Below are positions 1 to 8,087 of a stretch of 39,902 nucleotides of DNA, piece after piece. Below the pieces are notes generated by a model. It was given only the letters and a program-made list of their open reading frames with translations, had not been told where the DNA came from and ran no database searches. Positions within the stretch are counted from its first letter, which is position 1, and every line of letters starts with the position of its first letter. The position numbers and the translations under genes were made by a program. The DNA is from Alphaproteobacteria bacterium. GTDB lineage: Bacteria > Pseudomonadota > Alphaproteobacteria > Rhizobiales > Aestuariivirgaceae. Location of the stretch: assembly GCA_028868695.1 (NCBI GenBank), contig JAGWTZ010000028.1:1-39902 (forward strand), in the 5' to 3' direction.

Positions 1-57
1 CCCGCCCGCCCACAGCATTGCCACGACAACCAGCACCCCGCCCAATATCTTGCGCAT
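1..57 (-). CDS. N-terminal fragment of an exported or membrane protein
   Basis: Only the first 19 codons lie in the window. They read MRKILGGVLVVVAMLWAGG: a positively charged start followed by an uninterrupted hydrophobic stretch, as in a signal peptide or first membrane segment. The purine-rich stretch AAGGGCGG lies about 8 bases upstream of the ATG and can act as ribosome binding site. The gene runs out of the window, so the family cannot be named. It has the same direction as the L,D-transpeptidase gene behind it (gap about 110 bases). Confidence 0.5.
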   Translation of the reverse strand, partial: MRKILGGVLVVVAMLWAGG

Positions 58-166
58 CCGCGTCCGCCCTTGAGAATCTCGACAAGGCCGCACAATCGCA
101 GAGCAGCGGCCCGCAAGGCAAGGCCCGCATGCTGCATCGCCAAAATTTCGTCAAATGGCCGGAGGC

Positions 167-724
167 CTAGTCCGAAATCACAATGCGCGTTCGGCCCATG
201 CCGTAGCGTTCGACAAGGGCGAACAGTTCGGCCGCATGCTGCGGCAGCAGGCGCACGCAGCCATGGCTGGCCGGATGGCCCAGCGAGTGGATGTGGTTGG
301 TGCCGTGAATGGCATTGCCGCCAGAGAAGAACACCGAATTCGGCATCGGCGAGTTGTCATATTTCTTTGAATAGTAAACCCGCGCCAGCCGCTGCGCGCC
401 AAACACGCCATGCGGCGTGTGATAGCCACGCCCTGCTGTCGAGACCTGCCACAGGCCGTAAGACGCGCCATTGACATCCACTTCCATGGTCTGCGAGCCG
501 ACATGTACATGCGCCACCACGATGGGCGGCAGCGCCTTGTGATGCGCGGCGTGGCGGGCATGATGCTTCCGGTGATGGCGGGCATGGTGCTTGTGCACAT
601 GATGCGCGCCAAGCTCCCAGAAGAAGCTGTGCTTCTTCGGGCGGTGCGCCCGGGCATCGCCCTCAACCGTCATGAAGCCAAAAGTGAAGGCGGCCAAAAG
701 CAGCGCCAAACTCGATTTGCGCAT
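167..724 (-). CDS. L,D-transpeptidase (YkuD domain) with histidine-rich linker
   Basis: A 185-aa exported enzyme of the YkuD family, which forms 3-3 peptidoglycan crosslinks or anchors proteins to the wall in the periplasm. Residues 1-26 form a signal peptide ending in DARA. Residues 41-62 are a linker with 12 histidines in 22 residues. The catalytic domain covers about 66-184 and shows the family signature: H140 in AIHGT and the SHGCVRL motif at 153-159 with nucleophile C156 and R158. The ATG at 724 is preceded by GGGAGAGA, a good ribosome binding site. No substrate-binding domain such as LysM or PG_binding_1 is present. The YkuD assignment is firm; the substrate (crosslink or protein attachment) is unknown, and the His-rich linker is unusual. 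Confidence 0.93.
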   Translation of the reverse strand: MRKSSLALLLAAFTFGFMTVEGDARAHRPKKHSFFWELGAHHVHKHHARHHRKHHARHAAHHKALPPIVVAHVHVGSQTMEVDVNGASYGLWQVSTAGRGYHTPHGVFGAQRLARVYYSKKYDNSPMPNSVFFSGGNAIHGTNHIHSLGHPASHGCVRLLPQHAAELFALVERYGMGRTRIVISD

Positions 725-742
725 TCCATCTCTCCCATCGAA

Positions 743-767
743 GTGGCCTCCCCAATGAGAAGGCCAC
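743..767. other. Short inverted repeat in the leader of the L,D-transpeptidase gene
   Basis: Perfect 7-bp arms GTGGCCT (743-749) and AGGCCAC (761-767) are separated by 11 bases. It lies between the stop of the nicotinate phosphoribosyltransferase gene (808) and the ribosome binding site of the transpeptidase gene, both read leftward. No U-run follows on the minus strand, so it is a poor intrinsic terminator. It may be a leader hairpin or chance. Confidence 0.3.
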
Positions 768-807
768 CATCGCAGGTTGTGACGGTAAATGCAAAGTTAA
801 CAGCGGC

Positions 808-2031
808 TTATAGTAAAAACTCACGCCCCGTCTTGACCCGCGGCACGCCATTGTAGCGGATGATGTCGGCGGTGGCGTAAGTCTCAGTCAGGGTTGCAGG
901 CAGGAACGAGCCTGTGCCCACCATGTCGATGGGGGCCTTGGCAGCACCCATGATCTGGCATTTCTGCGGGTCAAAGCCGGAAGAGCCGACAATCTGCGCC
1001 GCCTTGTAGCCAGCGGCATCCAGCGCCTGCCTGGCATGGATGATGGCGGCCACCGAAACGCCCTTGCCGAACAGGATGCGGCGCACCTTGTCTACCAGGA
1101 TGTTGCCGGGATCGAGCTGCACCATGCGCCCGCCCAGCACCTGCTCGACGATGGAATATTCGCCATGCACGCCCAGCCAGTCGCCCACCACGTCGACGGA
1201 TTTTTCGTAATCCAGCCCCTCGGCGAAACGCCCGCCATGGGTGTCAAGCCGGATGCCGAACTGCTTGCCCTGCCCGTCCAGCTTGGCTTCATCATAGAAC
1301 CACTTGGCGCAGCGCAGGCTGTCGGCGATTTCATGGCCGGTGTAATCGACCAGCGCGATCAGCGATTTGGCGAGCGGCAGCGTCTGGTGAAACAGCTTCA
1401 TGGATTTCAGCACATCGCCGTCAGTATAGCCCACCAGCGCATGCGGCATGGTGCCCATGCCATTGGGCGCGCCGAAAAAGGGCGCCGTCAAATCCTGCGA
1501 CGAGCCGATGAAGCCTTTGACCGCCCGGTTGGCGGCGCGCGCCGCCTCGCTGCCCACCTTGGCGCCGTAAGCCGCGAGAATGTTCATCTCCGCGCCCGAG
1601 CCATGGCGGGCATGCATGTCCATGAAGCCAGCCGAAGGAATCGCCAGGCACATTTCATAGGCATTGTTGGCCGCCACACAGGGAAAGCCGGTTTTTTGCA
1701 GCAGCAGTGTTTCAATCTCTGAAAGCTTGCGCATTGAGCCGGTGATTTCGACAAGCTTGTGTTCGGAAGGAACCACCTCGCCCTCTTCCACGAAGCGCTT
1801 CACCTTCGCTTCCGGCACGAAATGGTTGACCAGCCGGATGCAAGGCTCCAGCGCCGCCACGACGCGCCGCCGCATGAACACCGCGAAGGTCACTTCGGCA
1901 TCGCCATGCGCCGCCACGATCTGGCTGGTGTTGGTGAAATATTTGTCGGTCTGCGCGGGGATCGGCCCGGCGGCCTCCACCAGGGCAATGAGGCGGTCAA
2001 GAATTTGGCTTTGCGAGGCGGAAAGAGTCAT
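808..2031 (-). CDS. Nicotinate phosphoribosyltransferase family protein
   Basis: A 407-aa protein of the type II phosphoribosyltransferase fold used in NAD salvage: nicotinate + PRPP (+ ATP) to nicotinate mononucleotide. Family hallmarks, numbered from this start, are QTDKYF at 27-32, MGTMPHAL at 192-199 with the conserved His197, and the strand RLDTHGG at 261-267. The GTMPHAL motif and spacing resemble the dimeric archaeal enzyme (Thermoplasma type) more than E. coli PncB. The start is uncertain: ATG at 2031 gives an N-terminus close to the domain, a TTG at 2079 would add 16 residues, and neither has a clear Shine-Dalgarno. It is divergent from the DUF3592 gene. Family assignment is strong; a related pyridine or purine substrate cannot be excluded. 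Confidence 0.85.
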   Translation of the reverse strand: MTLSASQSQILDRLIALVEAAGPIPAQTDKYFTNTSQIVAAHGDAEVTFAVFMRRRVVAALEPCIRLVNHFVPEAKVKRFVEEGEVVPSEHKLVEITGSMRKLSEIETLLLQKTGFPCVAANNAYEMCLAIPSAGFMDMHARHGSGAEMNILAAYGAKVGSEAARAANRAVKGFIGSSQDLTAPFFGAPNGMGTMPHALVGYTDGDVLKSMKLFHQTLPLAKSLIALVDYTGHEIADSLRCAKWFYDEAKLDGQGKQFGIRLDTHGGRFAEGLDYEKSVDVVGDWLGVHGEYSIVEQVLGGRMVQLDPGNILVDKVRRILFGKGVSVAAIIHARQALDAAGYKAAQIVGSSGFDPQKCQIMGAAKAPIDMVGTGSFLPATLTETYATADIIRYNGVPRVKTGREFLL

Positions 2032-2111
2032 GCGCGCAGCATCGGCGAATTGCCTCAAAAGGGCAAGCTGCTGTTGCAACAGAATTAACTGGTGCCAGGC
2101 ATTATCCCTGC

Positions 2112-2642
2112 ATGGAAAACACGCCTGCCCCCGAAAGCCTGGCGCAAGCCCTGAGCGGCCTGAAACGCCAATTTTATGAGAACGGCGGCTGGCGGCTGAT
2201 TGGCGGTTTCATGCTGCTGTGGGTCTATGCCGCCAGCCTGTTCCTGCTGGTGGTGGCGCCCTACGAGCTGTCGCTGGTTTATGCCGCGCGTGACTGGCCC
2301 GCGGTTCCAGCCCATGTCAAATCGGTGGAACTGGCGCTGCCGCCCTTTCATGAAGGCCAGCGCTTCTGGCAATTCACGCTCACGCGCGATGACACGGGCG
2401 CTGAATTGGTGACGGCTGATGTGCGGCCAGGTGATTTCCCCATCAGCATCCTCGGCTGGTCCAGCACCACGGCGGATGCCCAGCGCTATGCGCCGGGCTT
2501 GGCGGTGAATGTGTTCGTGAGGCCCGATGGCCGCAAGTTCTTCCTCGAGCAAGGCAGCCCGTTGCTGATGCAAGGCGTGATCACGGCCTGTCTGGCCCTA
2601 TGGCTGTGGACAGGCCGGCGCATCTGGCGGCGCAGGCGCTGA
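2112..2642 (+). CDS. DUF3592-like membrane protein
   Basis: A 176-aa protein with one membrane segment near residues 29-50 (GGFMLLWVYAASLFLLVV) and a second near 148-168 just before a basic tail (RRIWRRRR). Between them is a soluble domain that begins ARDWPAVPAHVKSVEL. The pattern W-P-x-x-x-A-x-V in that start, flanked by two membrane helices, is typical of DUF3592, whose function is unknown. It lies in front of the ClC channel gene on the same strand with a 164-bp gap, so co-transcription is possible but not shown. Confidence 0.65.
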   Translation: MENTPAPESLAQALSGLKRQFYENGGWRLIGGFMLLWVYAASLFLLVVAPYELSLVYAARDWPAVPAHVKSVELALPPFHEGQRFWQFTLTRDDTGAELVTADVRPGDFPISILGWSSTTADAQRYAPGLAVNVFVRPDGRKFFLEQGSPLLMQGVITACLALWLWTGRRIWRRRR

Positions 2643-2806
2643 AAAGCGGCCCTGCGGCCGTGAACAATTTGTCAGATTGGGCCAGCCCGGGTACTCTCGC
2701 CTCGACAAAGACAAAGCAGCGAGCCAACACTTTGCAGGCTGGCGGATTCTCCCATTTCCACCAGCCAAAAGCCAAACCTCGCACTTCAACCCGCCGCGCC
2801 AGATTC

Positions 2807-4597
2807 ATGACTGCAAGCTCCTTCACCATCTTCAAACGGCCCATTTCAGCCGCCGCGATTGGCCAGGCCATACGCGCCTCGCGCTTTCCGGATTTCTGGC
2901 TGTTCCTGCTGGCGGGCACGGTGGGCTGGATTGCCGGGCTGGTTGTCACCGCGATGAGCCGCGCCACGCAGCTTCTTCACACCTTGCTGTTCCAGGTGCC
3001 GGCAGGTGAGCGCCTGAGCAGCCAGGACGCGCTTGCCTCGCCATGGATGGCGCTGGTGCCAGTGGCGGGCGGGATTGCAGTGGTTCTGATCGGCCTTGCC
3101 TTCCGCCCCGGCATCCGCCGCCCGGCGGTGGACCCCATTGAAGCCAACGCCTTGCATGGCGGGCAGATGTCGTTCTTTGAAAGCCTGCTGGTCAGCCTGC
3201 AGACGATGGCATCGAGCGGCTTTGGCGCATCGGTAGGGCTGGAGGCGGGTTACACCCAGGCCGCCGCGGTTGTCGGCTCCAAGCTTGCCATGGCGCTGAA
3301 CTTGCGCCGCAATGATGTGCGCACCCTTGTGGGCTGTGCGGCGGCAGGAGCGATATCGGCGGCTTTCGATGCGCCACTGGCCGGCGCTTTCTATGCCTTT
3401 GAGACCATCCTTGGCGTTTACAATGTCGGCGTTGTTGCCCCGGTGCTGGCCGCAGCGCTGACAGCAAGCTTCGCCGCAAGGGTGATGGGGGCTGTGCAGA
3501 TGCCATTGCTCATCGGCACCCTGCGGCCACTCACCTCGCTGGCCGACATGGTGCCCTATCTCTTCCTCGGTGCGCTTGCGGCGGCGGCGGCTATTGGCGT
3601 CATGCGCCTCGTCATCATCTGCGAGCGCGCCTTCAATATGCTGCGCTGCCCGGCATGGCTGCGGCCAGCAGTGGGCGGCGCCATTGTTGGCGCAATGGCG
3701 CTGATCACGCCGCATATCCTCTCTTCAGGCCATGGCGCCCTGCATGCCGACATTGACGCCAGCGAAACCTGGCAGGTTCTGTTTTTCCTTTTCGCGCTGA
3801 AGGCACTGGCCTCTTCGGTGTCCCTTGGCTCAGGCTTCCGCGGCGGCTTGTTCTTTGCCTCGCTCTATCTTGGCCTGTTGTTCGGCAAGGGCGTTGCCGT
3901 TGCCCTTGCTGCCGCACATCTCATGGGCAACCTGTCGCCGGAATTGATGGCAGTGGTGGGCATGGCTTCGATGGCGGTTGGCATTGTCGGCGGCCCGATG
4001 ACCATGACCTTCCTGATCATGGAATCAACCGGAGACCTTGCCGCCACTGGCGCGGTGCTGGCGGCCTCCATTGTCACATCGCTCGTTGTGCGTTCCACCT
4101 TTGGCTATTCATTCTCGACCTGGCGCCTGCATCTGCGTGGCCAAAGCATCAAGGGCGCGCATGATGTGGGGCGCATTCGCGGCCTCACCGTGGCGCGCAT
4201 GATGCGCGAAGATCCGCAAACCTTTCCCGCCAGCAGCACGCTGGCCGAATTCCGGGCACGCTTTCCGCTTGGCTCAGGCCAGCGCGTGGTGGCCCTGGAC
4301 GGCGAAGGCCGCTACGCCGGCCTGCTTCTGGTGACGGATGCCTATGCCCCCGGCATGGATGAGACGCAAACCAGCCTTGCCAGGCTCATCAAGCACAAGG
4401 ACCACGCGCTTCTGCCCAGCATGTCTGCCAATGAGGCCGCCAAGGTCTTTGAGGCCAGCAACAGTGAAGAGCTTGTGGTGCTGCAGGACGCATGGTCGCG
4501 CAAGGTGGCAGGCCTTCTCACCGAGCAGCACCTGCTGCGCCGCTATGCCGAGGAATTGGACAAGACCCACCAGGACCTGACCGGCCTCGGCGCCTGA
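2807..4597 (+). CDS. ClC-family chloride channel/transporter with C-terminal CBS pair
   Basis: A 595-aa inner-membrane protein of the voltage-gated ClC family with about ten hydrophobic segments (residues 30-455) and a cytoplasmic pair of CBS domains (about 465-590). ClC signatures are AFDAPLAGAFYAFE at 186-199, GSGFRGGLFF in the region of the second selectivity filter, and GPMTMTFLIMESTGD. The segment equivalent to the GREGP filter reads GLEAG (144-148): the gating glutamate (E146) is kept while the Arg and Pro are replaced. The first filter motif GSGIP is not recognisable; the matching region reads DPIEANALHGG. The start is ATG 2807; the reading frame is open upstream to 2600 but that would overlap the preceding gene and add a 69-residue low-complexity head. 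Whether it is a Cl-/H+ antiporter or a channel cannot be told. Confidence 0.9.
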   Translation: MTASSFTIFKRPISAAAIGQAIRASRFPDFWLFLLAGTVGWIAGLVVTAMSRATQLLHTLLFQVPAGERLSSQDALASPWMALVPVAGGIAVVLIGLAFRPGIRRPAVDPIEANALHGGQMSFFESLLVSLQTMASSGFGASVGLEAGYTQAAAVVGSKLAMALNLRRNDVRTLVGCAAAGAISAAFDAPLAGAFYAFETILGVYNVGVVAPVLAAALTASFAARVMGAVQMPLLIGTLRPLTSLADMVPYLFLGALAAAAAIGVMRLVIICERAFNMLRCPAWLRPAVGGAIVGAMALITPHILSSGHGALHADIDASETWQVLFFLFALKALASSVSLGSGFRGGLFFASLYLGLLFGKGVAVALAAAHLMGNLSPELMAVVGMASMAVGIVGGPMTMTFLIMESTGDLAATGAVLAASIVTSLVVRSTFGYSFSTWRLHLRGQSIKGAHDVGRIRGLTVARMMREDPQTFPASSTLAEFRARFPLGSGQRVVALDGEGRYAGLLLVTDAYAPGMDETQTSLARLIKHKDHALLPSMSANEAAKVFEASNSEELVVLQDAWSRKVAGLLTEQHLLRRYAEELDKTHQDLTGLGA

Positions 4598-4628
4598 TGC
4601 TTAACCTGCCAGCGCCGGGCGCGGCCAA

Positions 4629-5384
4629 TTATTTCGCGCCGGCCTGCACCGCCGCGACGCCCAGCTTCAGCACGTCATTGTCGGTCACTGCGGCCATGAA
4701 AGTATAGCCCATCGCGGCATATTGCTTGATGATCTCGCCCGTGCCGGCGAAGGCACCGGAGACAAGGCCATTCTTTTTCGCCACCTCATGGATCTTCTTC
4801 ATCGCCATCAGATTGGCGGCGGAGAGGCGGTTCAGCTCCGCCCCTTGGGAAAGCGCGATTGAAAGGTCTGACGGGCCGACGAACAGCCCATCCAGCTCCG
4901 GCACGGCGGCAATCTGCTCAACCAGATCCAGCGCTTCCTGCGTTTCCACCATGGCGAAAACGAAAGTGTCGCGGTTGGCTTCCTTGAGATAGTCCGCCGC
5001 CGATTTGCCTGAGGCCTGCACCATGGCATAGCCACCCCAGGACCGCTGGCCCAGCGGCGGGTATTTCGCGGCCTTCACCAGCGCCCTGGCCTGCTCCACC
5101 GAATTCACCATCGGGGCGATCACCACCGAGGAGCCAAAATCCAGCGCCTGGCCAACAAGGCCGGGGTCATTCCACAACACGCGTGTGATGACCGGCTTGC
5201 CCGCCGCCACAATGGCCGCCGCCATGGCATTGGCCTGGTCCATGCCGATCAGCCCATGCTGCAAATCCATCGCCACGGCATCCAGCCCGGCGCGGGCCAA
5301 TTGCCCTGCCAGTTGCACGCCGGGAATGCCCATCCACGAAAACAGAAACGGTTTGCCATCATGCAGCCGGCTGCGCAGGTCCAT
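4629..5384 (-). CDS. HpcH/HpaI-type class II aldolase
   Basis: A 251-aa metal-dependent aldolase of the HpcH/HpaI family, which cleaves 4-hydroxy-2-oxo acids to pyruvate and an aldehyde. Key residues are visible: R68 (TRVL), catalytic His43 in MDLQHG, PMVN at 91-94, the glycine-rich SWGGY loop at 115-119, metal ligands E147 (MVET) and D173 (GPSDLS). Length is normal for the family. It is read leftward, converges on the ClC gene and starts 5 bases after the stop of the DUF1476 gene, which suggests one transcript. No aromatic catabolic cluster surrounds it, so the physiological substrate is open. Confidence 0.88.
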   Translation of the reverse strand: MDLRSRLHDGKPFLFSWMGIPGVQLAGQLARAGLDAVAMDLQHGLIGMDQANAMAAAIVAAGKPVITRVLWNDPGLVGQALDFGSSVVIAPMVNSVEQARALVKAAKYPPLGQRSWGGYAMVQASGKSAADYLKEANRDTFVFAMVETQEALDLVEQIAAVPELDGLFVGPSDLSIALSQGAELNRLSAANLMAMKKIHEVAKKNGLVSGAFAGTGEIIKQYAAMGYTFMAAVTDNDVLKLGVAAVQAGAK

Positions 5385-5389
5385 GGTGT

Positions 5390-5713
5390 TTAGCCCTTCA
5401 CCTTCAGGTCTTTTGCCGCTTCAGCCATTTTCTCAGCCAGCGTGCGTTCAATCTGGTGGTCGGAAACCGCAACATTCTTCGCGGCGAAATCGGCCTTCAA
5501 TTTCCGAATCACGTCGCCATCGCCGTGTTCCTGCAGGTCCGTCGTCACGATCGAGGCGGCATAGTCAGCCGCAGCCTGGCCGGAAAGGCCGAGCTTTTCG
5601 GCGGCCCATGCGCCCACCAGCCTGTCGCGCCGCGCCCGCGCCTTGAACTGAAGCTCGGCATCAAGGGCAAACTTGTTCTCTTCGGCAGCTTCGCGTTTAT
5701 CGAATGTGGTCAT
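5390..5713 (-). CDS. DUF1476 protein, F1-ATPase inhibitor zeta subunit
   Basis: A 107-aa, largely helical, charged protein starting MTTFDKREAAEENKFALD, the signature N-terminus of DUF1476. In Paracoccus denitrificans this family is the zeta subunit that blocks ATP hydrolysis by the F1Fo-ATP synthase, with the inhibitory region in the N-terminal part. The N-terminus here is intact and length matches. It is divergent from purC over a 254-bp intergenic region that carries a candidate FNR/FixK box (5810-5823), and is followed at 5 bases by the aldolase gene. Function is inferred from the family; the strength of inhibition differs between alphaproteobacteria. Confidence 0.88.
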   Translation of the reverse strand: MTTFDKREAAEENKFALDAELQFKARARRDRLVGAWAAEKLGLSGQAAADYAASIVTTDLQEHGDGDVIRKLKADFAAKNVAVSDHQIERTLAEKMAEAAKDLKVKG

Positions 5714-5809
5714 GGGGCACTCCTTAAATCAGCATAGCCATAATATTGCAGGCGTTTTGGCAAACGTCCACGCTTCAATACATCTTGTTGGAATCATTTG
5801 GCCTTTGCC

Positions 5810-5823
5810 TTGCGTCAAATCAA
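5810..5823. promoter_or_regulatory. Candidate FNR/FixK-type box between DUF1476 and purC
   Basis: TTGCGTCAAATCAA fits the alphaproteobacterial FNR/FixK pattern TTG[AC]-N6-[GT]CAA. It lies 97 bases upstream of the zeta-inhibitor gene start and 145 upstream of purC. A match to such a short pattern is expected by chance a few times in 40 kb but rarely in a given 254-bp intergenic region. The Crp/FNR gene itself is not in the window. The rest of 5714-5967 shows nothing else I can name. Confidence 0.35.
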
Positions 5824-5967
5824 TAACGGAAAAATCAATTGTGCGCCGCAACAATATTCCCTAGAAGGCCGCTTTCCACAGGCGGGCGCCGCGGGCCATT
5901 GAGTCCACCAAATGCGCGCCCCATATGTTAGTTTGGGTATCTCGGAGTGATTGCAAGGATTCTCCCC

Positions 5968-6744
5968 ATGAACGGCAGGCGCACGCGCATTTACGAAGGC
6001 AAGGCCAAGATTCTCTACGAGGGCCCCGAGCCGAACACGGTTGTGGTGCACTTCAAGGATGATGCCACCGCCTTCAATGCCGAAAAGAAGGCTGTGATTG
6101 AAGGCAAGGGCGTGCTGAACCAGCGCATCTCGGAATTCATCTTCCAGCGCCTGAATGAGATCGGCTTGCCAACCCATTTCATCCGCTCGCTCAACATGCG
6201 CGAACAGCTGGTGCGCGCCGTTGAAATCATCCCGCTTGAAGTGGTGGTGCGCAATGTCGCCGCCGGCTCGTTGGCCAAGCGCCTCGGCCTCGAGGAAGGC
6301 ACGCCCCTGCCCCGCTCGATCATCGAGTGCTACTACAAGAACGACAAGCTGGGCGACCCGATGGTGAATGAAGAGCACATCACCGCCTTCGGCTGGGCGA
6401 CACCGATGGAGATGGACGACATTATGCACATGTCGATCCGCATCAATGATTTCCTCACCGGCATGTTCCTCGCCATCGGCATCAAGCTTGTCGATTTCAA
6501 GCTGGAATTCGGCCGCTTTGTCGAGAATGACATGATGCGCGTGGTGCTGGCCGATGAAATCTCGCCGGACAATTGCCGCCTCTGGGATTTGAAGACCAAG
6601 CAAAAGCTGGACAAGGACGTGTTCCGCCGCGACCTTGGCAGCCTCACCGACGCCTATCAGGAAGTGGCCCGCCGCCTCGGCATCATCCAGCCCGGCGAAC
6701 AGCCCGAACGTTCCAAGCCCAAACTGGTGAAAACAGACTCATGA
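5968..6744 (+). CDS. purC: Phosphoribosylaminoimidazole-succinocarboxamide synthase
   Basis: A 258-aa SAICAR synthetase that joins CAIR and aspartate with ATP in purine synthesis. Motifs are [10 protein letters not shown] near the N-terminus, [20 protein letters not shown] and [12 protein letters not shown], all typical of PurC. ATG 5968 is chosen because GCAAGGA sits at a proper distance upstream and the family starts directly before the RxxYEGKAK motif. The stop overlaps the purS start by 4 bp (ATGA), so translation of purC, purS and purQ is coupled. Confidence 0.97.
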   Translation: MNGRRTRIYEGKAKILYEGPEPNTVVVHFKDDATAFNAEKKAVIEGKGVLNQRISEFIFQRLNEIGLPTHFIRSLNMREQLVRAVEIIPLEVVVRNVAAGSLAKRLGLEEGTPLPRSIIECYYKNDKLGDPMVNEEHITAFGWATPMEMDDIMHMSIRINDFLTGMFLAIGIKLVDFKLEFGRFVENDMMRVVLADEISPDNCRLWDLKTKQKLDKDVFRRDLGSLTDAYQEVARRLGIIQPGEQPERSKPKLVKTDS

Positions 6745-6980
6745 AAGCCAAGATCAAGGTGACGCTGAAGAACGGCGTTCTCGACCCGCAAGGCAAGGCC
6801 ATCGAGGGCGCGCTGGGCTCGCTTGGTTTTGCCGGCGTGAACAGCGTGCGCCAGGGCAAGTTCTTTGAGGTTGAACTGGCCGAAACTGACAAGGCCAAGG
6901 CCCAGGCGCAACTGAAGCAGATGTGCGAAAAGCTGATCGCCAACACCGTGATCGAGAATTACGACATCGAACTGGCGTGA
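6741..6980 (+). CDS. purS: Phosphoribosylformylglycinamidine synthase subunit PurS
   Basis: A 79-aa small subunit that holds PurL and PurQ together for ammonia transfer in FGAM synthesis. It reads [20 protein letters not shown] at the N-terminus and ends [11 protein letters not shown], both typical of PurS. It overlaps purC by 4 bp and is followed by purQ after 7 bases. Confidence 0.96.
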   Translation: MKAKIKVTLKNGVLDPQGKAIEGALGSLGFAGVNSVRQGKFFEVELAETDKAKAQAQLKQMCEKLIANTVIENYDIELA

Positions 6981-6987
6981 GGCCACA

Positions 6988-7650
6988 ATGAAATCCGCAG
7001 TTCTCCTCTTCCCCGGCATCAACCGCGAGAGCGACATGGTGCAGGCGCTGGAAAAAACCACAGGTGTCAAACCCCATGTGGTCTGGCACACCGAAACCAC
7101 GCTGCCCAAGGTTGATCTGGTGGTGGTGCCCGGCGGTTTCTCTTACGGGGATTACCTGCGCTGCGGCGCCATCGCGGCGCGCTCGCCCATCATGGCCGAC
7201 GTGAAGGCCAAGGCCGCCAAGGGCCTGAAGGTGCTGGGCGTGTGCAACGGCTTCCAGATCATCACCGAGGCAGGCCTGCTGCCCGGCGCGCTGGTGCGCA
7301 ACGCGGGCCTCAGGTTCGTTTGCAAGGAAGTGCGCCTTCGCATTGAAAACAATCAGACTTTCTTCACCAACAAGATGGCGGAGGGTGCTGTTGTCTCCTG
7401 CCCCATCGCGCATGGCGAAGGCAACTACATCGCCGATCGCGAGACGCTGGAAGAACTGGAAGGCGAAGGCCGCGTGGTGTTCCGTTACGTTGAAGGCACC
7501 AACCCAAATGGCGCCGCCAATGACATCGCCGGCATCTGCAATGCCGCCGGCAATGTGATCGGCATGATGCCTCACCCTGAGAACATGATTGAGGCGCTGC
7601 ACGGCAAGCGCGATTGCCTGCCCCTGTTTGAAAGCCTGCTGGCGGCCTGA
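6988..7650 (+). CDS. purQ: Phosphoribosylformylglycinamidine synthase subunit PurQ
   Basis: A 220-aa class I glutamine amidotransferase that supplies ammonia to PurL. The triad is visible: C86 in GVCNGFQ, H196 and E198 in [19 protein letters not shown] at 47-60 is the oxyanion-side loop typical of PurQ. With purS and the small-type purL (8363) it makes the three-part FGAM synthase. A 712-bp interval with small ORFs and regulatory elements separates it from purL, so the two are probably not simply co-transcribed. Confidence 0.97.
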   Translation: MKSAVLLFPGINRESDMVQALEKTTGVKPHVVWHTETTLPKVDLVVVPGGFSYGDYLRCGAIAARSPIMADVKAKAAKGLKVLGVCNGFQIITEAGLLPGALVRNAGLRFVCKEVRLRIENNQTFFTNKMAEGAVVSCPIAHGEGNYIADRETLEELEGEGRVVFRYVEGTNPNGAANDIAGICNAAGNVIGMMPHPENMIEALHGKRDCLPLFESLLAA

Positions 7651-7748
7651 GGCCTGCCGAAACTTAGCGCAAAAACAGCGGCAAATTCGCGGAAGTTTTC
7701 ATTCAAAGGCGCAGGCGCGCGCTAACTCCGCCTTCACGACGATCAGTG

Positions 7749-7764
7749 TTAACGGTAGATTAAC
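7749..7764. promoter_or_regulatory. CtrA-type full binding site
   Basis: TTAACGGTAGATTAAC is an exact match to the CtrA consensus TTAA-N7-TTAAC, the binding site of the alphaproteobacterial cell-cycle master regulator. It lies in non-coding DNA 98 bases behind purQ and 84 bases in front of the small ORF at 7848. Other TTAAC half-sites in the window (for example near 790, 2086, 19771 and 35765) lack the second half at the right spacing. Confidence 0.6.
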
Positions 7765-7783
7765 GCGGGGTTCTGGCGTTCAC

Positions 7784-7819
7784 TGCAGTTGTCCGCGGCC
7801 GTGAACCACGGACACTGCA
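7784..7819 (+). other. Leader hairpin behind the CtrA-type site
   Basis: TGCAGTTGTCCG (7784-7795) pairs with CGGACACTGCA (7809-7819): 11 base pairs with one bulged base and a 13-base loop. It ends 28 bases before the ATG at 7848 and starts 20 bases behind the CtrA-type site. No U-run follows, so it is not an intrinsic terminator. It could be a 5' UTR structure or an operator. Confidence 0.4.
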
Positions 7820-7847
7820 ATGAACCTCAAGCCAAGGACTGATGAAA

Positions 7848-8057
7848 ATGATTGCCGTCTTTTTCAAAAATCGCAAAGCCGCCGCCGAAGACCACGGGAT
7901 CATGGCGCAGAGCCAATCCGCCCTGCAGGAACGCATGGCCCGCATGCTCCGCAACGAAGCCAAGCTAGCATGGATGCCGCCCCCGGCGCACTTCGAAATG
8001 CCCGCCGCGGTGAAGAAACCCGTATCAATTCGCAAGGCAATTGTTCCGGTTCATTGA
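7848..8057 (+). CDS. Small hypothetical protein (69 aa) behind a CtrA-type site
   Basis: A short frame MIAVFFKNRKAAAEDHG... ending KAIVPVH. AAGGA at 7834-7838 has a 9-base spacing to ATG 7848; an in-frame ATG at 7842 is only 3 bases away and fits less well. The protein has an aliphatic-aromatic start (MIAVFF), an amphipathic helix-like middle and a basic C-terminus; no known domain is recognised. Together with the site at 7749 it would make a cell-cycle controlled small gene. It may also be an untranslated part of the purQ-purL interval. Confidence 0.42.
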   Translation: MIAVFFKNRKAAAEDHGIMAQSQSALQERMARMLRNEAKLAWMPPPAHFEMPAAVKKPVSIRKAIVPVH

Positions 8058-8087
8058 TCTTTTGGGAACCATTTTCGAAACTCTCCA

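Noticed and set aside
2600-2806. Upstream extension of the ClC gene by 69 codons
   Set aside because: Overlaps the end of the DUF3592 gene and has no ClC-like sequence; ATG 2807 gives the usual start.
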